Shown: piece by piece, positions 1-6,419 of the stretch
Position numbering within the stretch: position 1 is the stretch's first letter
Layout of the letters: every line of letters begins with the position of its first letter
NCBI GenBank assembly: GCA_028678815.1
Contig: JAJRCS010000222.1
Span: 1 to 6,661, forward strand
Direction of reading: 5' to 3'
Source of the DNA: Methanomicrobiales archaeon
GTDB taxonomy: Archaea > Halobacteriota > Methanomicrobia > Methanomicrobiales > JACTUA01
DNA: 6,661 bases
The notes under the pieces: generated by a model
The model's database searches: none
Told to the model about the DNA's origin: nothing
Seen by the model: the letters and a program-made list of their open reading frames with translations, nothing else
Made by a program: the position numbers and the translations under genes

Positions 1-1239
1 TCGGCGGACCGGTTCTACACGGTCCCGGGGCACCCGGTCACCGGCCTTGCCCGGGAGCTCTCCGCCGAGCTCGTGGTGAACGAGAAGGTGGGGCTCGAGT
101 ACGCCCTCGGGGAGTCCCTGGAAGGGAGGAGGGCCGCCCTGGTGCTGAAGAACGTGGGTCTCAACGCCTGCACCGACCCGCTCGTGAACGCGACCACCCA
201 GGGGCTCCGGGCCGGGGTGGTGGTGGTGGCAGGGGACGACCTGGAGGCACAGGGCTCCCAGAACGTCCAGGACTCCCGGTACTTCGGGGAGCTCGCCCAG
301 GTCCCCGTGCTTGAGCCGGACAGAGCGACCATCGCCGCCGCGGTCGAGGAGGCCTTCCGGGCATCGGAACGGTTCTCCCGGCCTGCCATCCTCCGGGTCA
401 CCACCCCTCTCCTCGAGGGGGAGTGCCAGCCGGATCGGGCAGAGAGGCGGAACCTGACCGGTTCCCTCGCAGAGCCCGACCTCACCATGCGGGGCAGGAC
501 CATGGCTGCGGACCGGACGACCCGGGAGCTCTTCCGGTGGTCGCGGCAGAATCCGCTGAACCGGCCGGTGACAAACGGGGGCGGTATCGTGGGAGCAGCA
601 CCGGGTGCCGGGAAGGGCCGGGTGGTCACTGTCTATCCGCCTCCCGGACGGCCGGGGGATCTTTCCGGGTACTCCGAGCTCGGGCGCCCCTTCCTCCGGG
701 AGCACCGGTTCCTCGAACCGCCCCCCGATCCCGGGGAGCCGGAGCGGTTCTCCACCCGGGGGTATTGCCGCAGCTTCTGCCCGGGCTGCCCCTTCAGGCG
801 GGTGATGGAGATACTCAGGGACCGGGGGCTCAAAGCCATCTGCGACATGGGCTGTTCGGTCCTTGCCATGAACCCACCCTACCGGATCGGCATCGCGGCG
901 TATGGCCTCGGGTCGTCCATTGCGGTGGCAGCGAGGTCGACGGGGGTGGCCCTCTGCGGGGACTATGCCCTCCTCCACTCGGGGCTGAACGCCCTGGTGG
1001 ATGTCTACGAGCGGCAGCTCCCGCTCCTCTGTATCGTGCTCAAGAACAACCGGCTCGGGATGACCGGTGGGCAGCCGGGGTTCGACCCCGTCCCCTACCT
1101 CTCATGGGCGCACCCTGTGGTCATCCCTGCCGGTCACCCGGATCTCCCCCTTCACCTCGGGAAGGCGGGCGGTCCGGAGACCGTTGTCATCGAAGGGACC
1201 TGCCCCGAGGGGGAAACCTATGAACGCGTGGCATGTTGA
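1..1239 (+). CDS. IorA-like thiamine-diphosphate-dependent 2-oxoacid oxidoreductase/decarboxylase, 5'-truncated by the window, no ferredoxin domain
   Basis: The frame is open from base 1; 412 residues are visible and, by comparison with IorA, roughly 25-40 N-terminal residues are missing. The first ~130 residues match the PYR domain of the indolepyruvate:ferredoxin oxidoreductase alpha subunit: VNEKVGLE with E28 as the likely ThDP-activating Glu, then [12 protein letters not shown] and [11 protein letters not shown] short linker domain (~130-250) leads to the PP domain: C256-X3-C260-PG-C263, DMGC285, and the ThDP/Mg motif G320-D321-Y-X26-N349-N350. Family members normally continue into an 8-Cys ferredoxin domain; this one stops right after the PP domain. 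C260, C263, C285 and C401 could hold a proximal iron-sulfur cluster. It is the first visible gene of the aks operon and overlaps aksA by 20 nt, so its substrate may be 2-oxosuberate (inference). Fold assignment is firm; the reaction (oxidative or plain decarboxylation) is unknown. Confidence 0.8.
   Translation, partial: SADRFYTVPGHPVTGLARELSAELVVNEKVGLEYALGESLEGRRAALVLKNVGLNACTDPLVNATTQGLRAGVVVVAGDDLEAQGSQNVQDSRYFGELAQVPVLEPDRATIAAAVEEAFRASERFSRPAILRVTTPLLEGECQPDRAERRNLTGSLAEPDLTMRGRTMAADRTTRELFRWSRQNPLNRPVTNGGGIVGAAPGAGKGRVVTVYPPPGRPGDLSGYSELGRPFLREHRFLEPPPDPGEPERFSTRGYCRSFCPGCPFRRVMEILRDRGLKAICDMGCSVLAMNPPYRIGIAAYGLGSSIAVAARSTGVALCGDYALLHSGLNALVDVYERQLPLLCIVLKNNRLGMTGGQPGFDPVPYLSWAHPVVIPAGHPDLPLHLGKAGGPETVVIEGTCPEGETYERVAC
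1207..1213 (+). promoter_or_regulatory. Shine-Dalgarno site of aksA
   Basis: GAGGGGG lies 6 nt before the ATG at 1220, inside the end of the IorA-like gene. It fixes this ATG as the start and argues against an in-frame extension back to 1067, whose residues would be out-of-frame reading of the upstream gene. Confidence 0.7.
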
Positions 1240-2359
1240 GATCTGCGACGTGACGCTCCGGGACGGCGAGCAGACGCCGGGCGTCTCCTTCACCCGGGAA
1301 GAGAAGATGAACATCGCCCAGCTCCTCGACACCGTCGGGGTCGAGGTCATCGAGGCTGGATTCCCCATCACCTCGCCCTACGAGAAGCAGTGCGTGACCG
1401 CGATAGCGAGGCAGGGGCTCAACGCCCGGATCTGCTGCCTCGCCCGGGCGAGGAAGGAGGACATCGACGCGGCCATCGACTGCGACGTGGACATGGCCTC
1501 GGTCTTCATCGCGACCTCCGACCTCCACATCCGCACCAAGTACCACAAGCCCCGGGAGCAGGTCCTCGCGGGCGCCCTCGACATGGTGGAGTACGCCCAT
1601 GACCACGGCCTCCAGGTACGGTTCGCCGCGGAGGACGCATCGCGGACCGATCCCGCCTTCCTGAAACAGGTCTTCCAGGGGGGTGCCGAACGCGGGGCAG
1701 ACCTCCTCTCCTTTGCCGACACCGTCGGGTACCTCACCCCCCTCCTTATCCAATCCATGGTATCCGAGATGATAACGTGGACCGATAAGCCCCTCTGCAT
1801 CCACTGCCACGACGACCTCGGGTGCGCCTCTGCAAACACCATCACGGCGGCAGAGGCGGGGGCCTTCCAGCTCCACACCACGGTGAACGGCATCGGGGAG
1901 CGGGCGGGGAACGCCGCCCTCGAGGAGGTCCTCGTGGCCTGCCGGCTGAAGGGCGGGGTGGAGCGGTACGACCTCACCCCGGTGAAGCGCCTCTCGCAGG
2001 TCGTGGAGGCCTACTCCCGGATCCCGGTGGCGAAGACGAAGGCCATCGTCGGGGACAACGCCTTTGCCCACGAGAGCGGGATCCACATCGCGGCCATCCT
2101 CGAGGACCCCCTCACCTACGAGTTCGTCCCCCCCGAGCTCGTGGGGAGGGAGCGGCGGTTCATCCTCGGGAAGCACTCGGGCCGCCATTCCCTTGAGCAC
2201 GAGGTGACGAGGCTCGGGTACAACCTCACCGAGAAGCAGATATGCAGCGTCCTGGACCGGGTGAAGGTGTACAGCGAGCACAAGTGCACGATCACGGATG
2301 AGATCCTCCTCGAGCTCATCAAGAACGTGCAGAGGGACGTGGAGAAGGTGTCGCCCTGA
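1220..2359 (+). CDS. aksA: Homocitrate synthase of coenzyme B biosynthesis (AksA; 2-isopropylmalate synthase superfamily)
   Basis: This 379-residue Claisen-condensing TIM-barrel enzyme adds acetyl-CoA to a 2-oxoacid. AksA of methanogens accepts 2-oxoglutarate, 2-oxoadipate and 2-oxopimelate in successive rounds. Visible landmarks are the N-terminal [10 protein letters not shown] (R14, metal ligand D15), the metal-binding H195-C-H197 with [14 protein letters not shown] ending in N231, the FAHESGIH motif (282-289) with a likely catalytic His, and GKHSGRH (317-323). The protein ends about 55 residues after GKHSGRH, so it lacks the ~130-residue allosteric LeuA dimer domain of isopropylmalate and citramalate synthases (about 490-520 residues). 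The length fits the homocitrate synthase/NifV/AksA type. It overlaps the upstream gene by 20 nt and its stop codon shares a base with the aksD start. The substrate is inferred from length and the aksDE-aksF context; isopropylmalate synthase is the less likely alternative. Confidence 0.85.
   Translation: MNAWHVEICDVTLRDGEQTPGVSFTREEKMNIAQLLDTVGVEVIEAGFPITSPYEKQCVTAIARQGLNARICCLARARKEDIDAAIDCDVDMASVFIATSDLHIRTKYHKPREQVLAGALDMVEYAHDHGLQVRFAAEDASRTDPAFLKQVFQGGAERGADLLSFADTVGYLTPLLIQSMVSEMITWTDKPLCIHCHDDLGCASANTITAAEAGAFQLHTTVNGIGERAGNAALEEVLVACRLKGGVERYDLTPVKRLSQVVEAYSRIPVAKTKAIVGDNAFAHESGIHIAAILEDPLTYEFVPPELVGRERRFILGKHSGRHSLEHEVTRLGYNLTEKQICSVLDRVKVYSEHKCTITDEILLELIKNVQRDVEKVSP
2345..2350 (+). 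promoter_or_regulatory. Ribosome-binding site of aksD (AAGGTG)
   Basis: AAGGTG lies 8 nt before the ATG at 2359 and matches the GGTG core often used as a Shine-Dalgarno sequence in methanogens. It sits in the last codons of aksA, where stop and start fuse as TGATG, so ribosomes finishing aksA can restart directly on aksD. Confidence 0.55.
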
Positions 2360-3579
2360 TGGCCACCCTCTCCGAGCGCATCCTGGGGGGGCCGGCCGGG
2401 ACCTACGTGGACGTCCGGGTGGACCGGGCCTTCGCCCACGACGGGACGGGGGTCCTCACGAAGGAGGCCTTCTGCGAGATGCACTGCGAGAAGATCCGGG
2501 ACCCTCAGGGCACCTACATCTTCTTCGACCATATCGCACCGGCGAACAACAGCACCACCGCCACCCTCCAGGCCGAGCTCAGGTCCTTTGCCCGGGCGAG
2601 GGGCCTCAACTTCACGGATATCGGGGAGGGGATCTGCCACCAGCTCCTCGCGGAGGGGATCGTGCTCCCGGGCGAGGTGGTGGTGGGGGCGGACTCCCAC
2701 ACCTGCACCCTCGGGGCCTTCGGGGCCTTCGCCACCGGCGTCGGGGCGACGGACATGGCAGCCATCTGGGCCTCGGGAGGGACCTGGTTCCGGGTCCCGG
2801 AGACCATCGCCATCCGGCTCACCGGGTCCCTGGAAGGAGCCGCAGAACCGAAGGACCTCGCCCTCGCCTATGTCCGGGAGCTCGGGATGGACGGGGCGAA
2901 CTACCGGGCCCTCGAGTTCGTCGGTGACGGGGTGGCGGGGATCCCCATGGCAGGCCGCCTCACCTGCTCCAACATGGCGGTGGAGGCGGGGGCCAAGGCC
3001 GGGATGTTCTACGCCGACCGGGAGACGGTGGGCTACCTCGCGGGATTCGGCATCAGCGCCACCACCCAGGAGCCGGATGACGGTACCAGCGCGAGGGAGC
3101 TGGAGATCGATCTCTCCGACCTCACTCCCCTTATCGCGAGCGGCCACCGGGTGGACCGGGTGCAGGAGGTCCGGGCACTGGCAGGGACGCCCATCGACCA
3201 GGTCTTCGTCGGGACCTGCACGAACGGGAGGCTCGCGGATCTTGAGCGCCTCGCCCGGGTCCTCAGGGGGAAAAAGGTGAAGGTCCGGACCATCGTCGTT
3301 CCTGCTTCCCGGCTGACCCTCGCGGAGGCTGGCCGGATGGGGATCGTGGAGACCCTCCTCGCCGCCGGCTGCGTCATCGGGATCCCCGGGTGCGGCCCCT
3401 GCCTCGGGGCCCACATGGGAGTCCTCGGGGAGGGGGAGGTCTGCCTCTCCACGGCGAACCGGAACTTCACGAACCGGATGGGCGTCGGCGGGGAGATCCT
3501 CCTCTCCTCGGTGGCCACCGCGGGGGCCTCGGCCCTCCGTGGGGAGATAACAGTCCCGGAGGCCGCCGATGTACGGTGA
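2359..3579 (+). CDS. aksD: Homoaconitase large (iron-sulfur) subunit, AksD/HacA
   Basis: Large subunit (406 residues) of a two-subunit hydro-lyase of the aconitase family; with AksE it isomerises homocitrate to homoisocitrate via homoaconitate, and also the one- and two-carbon-longer homologues. Visible family landmarks are FAHDGTG (25-31), FDHIAPANN (56-64), GADSHTCTLGAFG (110-122) and STANRNFTNRMG (364-375). The three [4Fe-4S] ligands are C287 in GTCTNGR and C345/C348 in GCGPCLG. The length is normal for archaeal LeuC/AksD proteins, about 420 residues. The fold and cluster are clear, but the large subunit alone cannot separate homoaconitase from isopropylmalate isomerase; the call rests on the adjacent small subunit with its homoaconitase loop. 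It is probably a cytoplasmic and oxygen-sensitive enzyme. It overlaps aksA by 1 nt and aksE by 11 nt, which suits equal synthesis of the two subunits. Confidence 0.88.
   Translation: MATLSERILGGPAGTYVDVRVDRAFAHDGTGVLTKEAFCEMHCEKIRDPQGTYIFFDHIAPANNSTTATLQAELRSFARARGLNFTDIGEGICHQLLAEGIVLPGEVVVGADSHTCTLGAFGAFATGVGATDMAAIWASGGTWFRVPETIAIRLTGSLEGAAEPKDLALAYVRELGMDGANYRALEFVGDGVAGIPMAGRLTCSNMAVEAGAKAGMFYADRETVGYLAGFGISATTQEPDDGTSARELEIDLSDLTPLIASGHRVDRVQEVRALAGTPIDQVFVGTCTNGRLADLERLARVLRGKKVKVRTIVVPASRLTLAEAGRMGIVETLLAAGCVIGIPGCGPCLGAHMGVLGEGEVCLSTANRNFTNRMGVGGEILLSSVATAGASALRGEITVPEAADVR
3558..3562 (+). promoter_or_regulatory. Shine-Dalgarno site of aksE
   Basis: GGAGG lies 6 nt before the ATG at 3569, within the last codons of aksD. 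It supports the 11-nt overlapping start of the small subunit. Confidence 0.7.
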
Positions 3580-4039
3580 GGGGAGGGCCGTCTGCGTCGG
3601 ACGGGACATGGACACCGACCGGATCATCGCCGGCCGGTACCTCCGGACCAAGGACCGGGCCCTCTGGGCTGCCCATGTCTTCGAGGACCTGGACCCCACC
3701 CTCGCCAACCGGCTGGAGGGCACGGTGGTCATTGCCGGGTCGAACATGGGCTGCGGCTCCTCGCGGGAGCAGGCGGCCATCGCCCTGAAGGAGGCGGGGG
3801 TGGTGGGGGTCATAGCCCCGACCTTCGCCCGGATCTTCTTCAGGAACGCCATCAACATCGGGCTTCCCCTCGTGGAGTGCCCCGTCTCCTGCAAAGAAGG
3901 TGCCTGGGTGCGGTTTAATCTCGAGGAGGGGTGGGCCGAGGTGGACGGGGAACGCTGCATTGCCCGCCCGCTTTCGCCGAAGATGCTCGAGATCCTCAGG
4001 GCCGGGGGCCTCGTCCCCTACTGGAGGAACCGCCGGTGA
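3569..4039 (+). CDS. aksE: Homoaconitase small subunit, AksE/HacB
   Basis: Small (swivel-domain) subunit of the AksDE hydro-lyase, 156 residues, a normal length for archaeal LeuD/AksE proteins. It supplies substrate-binding residues that close over the iron-sulfur site of AksD. Visible are the N-terminal DMDTDRIIAGRYLRT, the GSNMGCGSSREQA motif (57-69; S64, S65, R66 are the usual substrate-carboxylate contacts) and FARIFFRNAINIGLP (86-100). The loop Y24-L25-R26-T27 is decisive: work on M. jannaschii MJ1271 showed that R26 and T27 in this loop distinguish homoaconitase from isopropylmalate isomerase, whose MJ1277 loop has Val-Tyr instead. Here both residues, and even their numbering, are the same. 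The start overlaps aksD and its stop codon is overlapped by the GTG start of the next gene (GTGA). This makes a leucine-pathway enzyme unlikely. Confidence 0.9.
   Translation: MYGEGRAVCVGRDMDTDRIIAGRYLRTKDRALWAAHVFEDLDPTLANRLEGTVVIAGSNMGCGSSREQAAIALKEAGVVGVIAPTFARIFFRNAINIGLPLVECPVSCKEGAWVRFNLEEGWAEVDGERCIARPLSPKMLEILRAGGLVPYWRNRR
4023..4027 (+). promoter_or_regulatory. Shine-Dalgarno site selecting the GTG start at 4036
   Basis: GGAGG lies 8 nt before the GTG at 4036, which overlaps the aksE stop in the arrangement GTGA. It supports this GTG over starts farther upstream at 3931, which would imply a >100-nt overlap with aksE. Confidence 0.65.
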
Positions 4040-4857
4040 TCTTCCCCCCCCACTGCAAGGAGGTGGGATTCGTCACGGGTAAGCCCTGCGGCGAACGGGT
4101 CTACTTCCTCACGAGGTACATGATCCGGGATGGGCCTGCCGGTTACGAGATCCTGGAGGTGGACCAGGACCCGGCCGACCGGGGCATGATGCGACGGGTC
4201 CCCGCCCTCCGGACCATCGCGGCGGGGAAGGACGTGGCGATGCACCCCTCGCCGGTGAACCTGCACGACCGGGCCGGCCTGATGAGGCTTGCCCGGGACT
4301 CGGGACGCCGCTGCACCATCTTCCGGGGCCTCGACGAGCACACCACCTTCGTCTGCGACCCGGACCCCGCAGCCCTCCTCGCCATCCATGTCCATGATAT
4401 CGTGCCTCCCCCGAGGCCCCATCTCTCCGCAACCCTCCGGGAGCTGGAACGGGACGGCCTCTTCGGTGAACTCGGGATAACCTTCGTGCACCACGTCCGG
4501 GATATCCGGGAGATCGGGGCCGACGTGTATCCCTGCCGGGCGGCGGGGTTCACCCGGACCCTGGACTCGGACCCGGTCGGGAAGGGCGAAGTGGTGGCCG
4601 GGTGCATGACCGGTGCCGAGATCCTGAAGGAGTGCGGGGTGAAGGACGCCGTTCTCCGGGAGACCTGCCCCCTCGAGTCCATACAGGAGGAGCCCTTCAT
4701 CGCCCGGTGCTGCCGGAGTGAGCGGGAGGGAGTCAGGATGTACAGAGGGAAGTTCGGCGGCGTGGTCCACTGGGGGGCGACCCCGTGGACCATCGCCGAA
4801 ACGGTGAAGAAGGTCGCCACGGGATGGAGGGAACATGCCAGGGATCGCGGTAATTGA
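4036..4857 (+). CDS. Unrecognised Cys/His-rich protein embedded in the aks operon
   Basis: I do not recognise this 273-residue protein. It begins at a GTG that overlaps the aksE stop by 4 nt and follows a good GGAGG. It ends 23 nt inside aksF, so it is coupled on both sides. It has ten cysteines (7, 18, 93, 107, 167, 190, 200, 211, 225, 226), six of them in the last 107 residues, and eleven histidines, including H118-X-H120-D121 and H152-H153. This suggests a metal, iron-sulfur or sulfur-carrying role. There is no signal peptide, no membrane segment and no obvious nucleotide-binding loop. The middle is acidic and helical-looking (LSATLRELERDGLFGEL, 130-146), and the C-terminal part has GGVVHWGATPWTIAETVKK (241-259). 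Its position between aksE and aksF implies work on coenzyme B or its precursors, for example thiol introduction, or service to the iron-sulfur homoaconitase; this is inference. Confidence 0.85.
   Translation: MIFPPHCKEVGFVTGKPCGERVYFLTRYMIRDGPAGYEILEVDQDPADRGMMRRVPALRTIAAGKDVAMHPSPVNLHDRAGLMRLARDSGRRCTIFRGLDEHTTFVCDPDPAALLAIHVHDIVPPPRPHLSATLRELERDGLFGELGITFVHHVRDIREIGADVYPCRAAGFTRTLDSDPVGKGEVVAGCMTGAEILKECGVKDAVLRETCPLESIQEEPFIARCCRSEREGVRMYRGKFGGVVHWGATPWTIAETVKKVATGWREHARDRGN
4826..4831 (+). promoter_or_regulatory. Shine-Dalgarno site of aksF
   Basis: GGAGGG lies 3 nt before the ATG at 4835, a short spacing but the only good site nearby. It fixes the start that overlaps the preceding gene by 23 nt and opens directly into the conserved IAVIEGDGIG strand and loop. 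Confidence 0.6.
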
Positions 4858-5794
4858 AGGGGACGGGATCGGGAAGGAGGTGATCCCGGTCGCGAAACTG
4901 GTTCTCGGTACCGTCCGTCCGGACCTCGAGTTCTTCCCCGTGGAGGTTGGGTACGGCCGGTGGGAGAGGACAGGCGAGGCCATCACCTCGGAGGAGATCA
5001 GGGCCATGAAGGAAGCCGATGCCATCCTCTTCGGTGCGGTGACCACCCCTCCTGATCCGGACTACAGGAGCGTCGTCGTCCGGATGAGGAAGGAGCTCGA
5101 CCTCTATGCCAATGTCCGGCCGGTGCAGGGAGGGGACGCGGACATCATCATCGTCCGGGAGAACACCGAGGGGCTCTACTCCGGCATCGAGGAGGTCGGG
5201 CCTGACCGCGCCACGACGGTCCGGCTCATCACCCGGCGGGGGAGCGAGCGGATCGCCCGGTTCGCCTGCGGCATCGCGAGGGAGCGGAGGCACCTGACCA
5301 TCGGCCACAAGGCGAACGTCCTCAAGGCCGACACCCTCTTCCGGGATATCTGCATCGGGATCGCGAAGGAGGCCGGTGTCACCTTCCAGGAGAGGTTCAT
5401 CGACGCCCTCTGCCTCGACGTGCTCCAGCATCCCAACAACTACGATGTCATCGTGACCGAGAACATGTTCGGGGACATCCTCTCCGACGTCGCCGCGTAC
5501 CTCGTGGGGGGGCTCGGCATGCTCCCCTCGGGGAACATCGGGGACCGGTCCGCCCTCTTCGAGCCGGTCCACGGGAGCGCCCCGAAGCATGCGGGGAAGG
5601 ACACGGCAAACCCCGTCGCGGCCATCCGGAGCGCCGCCATGCTCCTCGAGTACCTCGGTGACCGAAGGAACGCGGCCCGGATCGAGGAGGCCATCGGCCG
5701 GGTGATGGCCTCGGGGGTAAAGACCCGGGACCTGGGGGGGATGGCCGGGACGAGGGAGATGGGAGAGGCCGTCGCCGCGGCCCTGGCCCGGTGA
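4835..5794 (+). CDS. aksF: Homoisocitrate dehydrogenase of coenzyme B biosynthesis (AksF; IDH/IPMDH family)
   Basis: A 319-residue member of the beta-decarboxylating dehydrogenase family, normal in length. It oxidises and decarboxylates homoisocitrate and its longer homologues to the 2-oxoacid, with NAD(P)+ and Mg2+ or Mn2+. Motifs in order: IEGDGIG (7-13); RMRKELDLYANVRP with R85 and R95; VREN (107-110) with R108; Y115; K159 in GHKANVLK; metal-binding D190, D214 and D218 in the IDA and FGDILSD segments; and the coenzyme loop HGSAPKHAG (246-254). R78-S79 aligns with R112-S113 of E. coli isocitrate dehydrogenase, where Ser113 contacts the gamma-carboxylate. That favours a tricarboxylate substrate over isopropylmalate. 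True isocitrate dehydrogenase is the main alternative, but the aksADE context argues for AksF. Coenzyme preference is unclear from the mixed loop. Confidence 0.85.
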   Translation: MPGIAVIEGDGIGKEVIPVAKLVLGTVRPDLEFFPVEVGYGRWERTGEAITSEEIRAMKEADAILFGAVTTPPDPDYRSVVVRMRKELDLYANVRPVQGGDADIIIVRENTEGLYSGIEEVGPDRATTVRLITRRGSERIARFACGIARERRHLTIGHKANVLKADTLFRDICIGIAKEAGVTFQERFIDALCLDVLQHPNNYDVIVTENMFGDILSDVAAYLVGGLGMLPSGNIGDRSALFEPVHGSAPKHAGKDTANPVAAIRSAAMLLEYLGDRRNAARIEEAIGRVMASGVKTRDLGGMAGTREMGEAVAAALAR

Positions 5795-5801
5795 TCCGGC
5801 C

Positions 5802-6419
5802 ATGGCCCCGGGGAACCGCGAACCCGCCCGGCTGAGGATTGCCCTCGTGCCCCTCGGGGAACCCGCAGGGCATCAGCCCGAGGGCGAACCAACGGGGCGA
5901 AGCCCCGGTGGGGAGGTGGATTCGGCCATCCTCTCCGCCCTCAGGGATGACCTCGCCGGCATCTTCGCTGCGGGGATCGAGCTCTATCCCTCCGTGCCCC
6001 CCGGGCAGAAGCATTTCGTGAAGGAACGCGGCCAGTATCTCGCCGACGGCCTGCTCGAGGATCTCTCCGCCATCGTCTCCGAGCCGGGGACGATCCCCCT
6101 CGGCATCACGGCAGCCGACCTCTTCTCGCCCGGGATGAACTTCGTCTTCGGCATCGCGAACCGGGGCAGGGCCCTCATCTCGGTATTCCGGCTCCGCCCG
6201 GAGTTCCACGGGGAGGCAACAAGCCCGGTAGCCTTCCGCCGGCGGGTGCTCACCGAGGCGGTCCACGAGCTGGGACATGCCCTGGGCCTCGCGCACTGCG
6301 AGTACCCCGGCTGCGTGATGTACTTCTCCAACTGGATCGGGGATACGGACCGGAAGGGCCCCGGTTTCTGCTACCGATGCGCCAGGGCCCTCGAGAGGCG
6401 GATAGCGACGGGGGGCTGA
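5802..6419 (+). CDS. amzA: Archaemetzincin (zinc metalloprotease, peptidase family M54)
   Basis: A 205-residue soluble metzincin-type protease. The signature is complete: H155-E156-X2-H159-X2-G-X2-H165-C166-X4-C171-X-M173. H155, H159 and H165 bind the catalytic zinc, E156 is the general base and M173 gives the Met-turn. C166, C171, C190 and C193 (CYRC) form the second structural zinc site typical of archaemetzincins. The N-terminal strand LRIALVPLG (11-19) is the usual family start; ATG 5802 adds ten residues ahead of it and is the only plausible upstream start, although no good Shine-Dalgarno sequence precedes it. Residues 22-40 form a Gly/Pro-rich insert of low complexity. It starts 7 nt after the aksF stop on the same strand and is probably co-transcribed, but nothing in the family (substrate unknown) links it to coenzyme B. 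It converges with the methyltransferase gene downstream. Confidence 0.92.
   Translation: MAPGNREPARLRIALVPLGEPAGHQPEGEPTGRSPGGEVDSAILSALRDDLAGIFAAGIELYPSVPPGQKHFVKERGQYLADGLLEDLSAIVSEPGTIPLGITAADLFSPGMNFVFGIANRGRALISVFRLRPEFHGEATSPVAFRRRVLTEAVHELGHALGLAHCEYPGCVMYFSNWIGDTDRKGPGFCYRCARALERRIATGG

Noticed and set aside
1067..1219. In-frame extension of aksA upstream to 1067
   Set aside because: The added residues are an out-of-frame reading of the IorA-like gene and do not match the N-terminus of synthases, which begins just before the TLRDGEQ strand.
1187..2281. 364-codon open frame on the - strand
   Set aside because: Antisense shadow of aksA with low-complexity composition and no motif; the + strand gene is unambiguous.
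2116..3960. 614-codon open frame on the - strand
   Set aside because: It lies opposite aksD and aksE, which carry full family motifs. Its translation is rich in Gly, Pro, Arg and Glu without recognisable domains, as expected when GC-rich codons are read antisense.
3931..4035. In-frame extension of the unknown gene upstream to 3931
   Set aside because: It would overlap aksE by over 100 nt; a well-placed GGAGG supports GTG 4036.
1220..4039. Reading the cluster as a leucine operon (leuA-leuC-leuD-leuB)
   Set aside because: The synthase lacks the LeuA regulatory domain, the small subunit has the homoaconitase loop R26-T27, and the dehydrogenase has a Ser at the isocitrate-type recognition position.
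4057..4065. Near-perfect Shine-Dalgarno sequence AAGGAGGTG inside the unknown gene
   Set aside because: No ATG, GTG or TTG follows at a usable distance in the gene's frame, and the bases encode a K-E-V stretch of the N-terminus. The upstream GGAGG plus GTG at 4036 is the better start.
4018..5046. 342-codon open frame on the - strand, and similar long antisense frames at 4733-5803 and 5448-6296
   Set aside because: They mirror the unknown gene, aksF and amzA in a GC-rich sequence. None shows a domain, a plausible ribosome-binding site or coupling to another - strand gene.
1220..5794. Reading the cluster as the alpha-aminoadipate route to lysine
   Set aside because: No LysW carrier, LysX ligase, LysY/Z or aminotransferase gene is present; the companions are an IorA-like protein and an unknown. 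A role outside coenzyme B cannot be fully excluded from one window.
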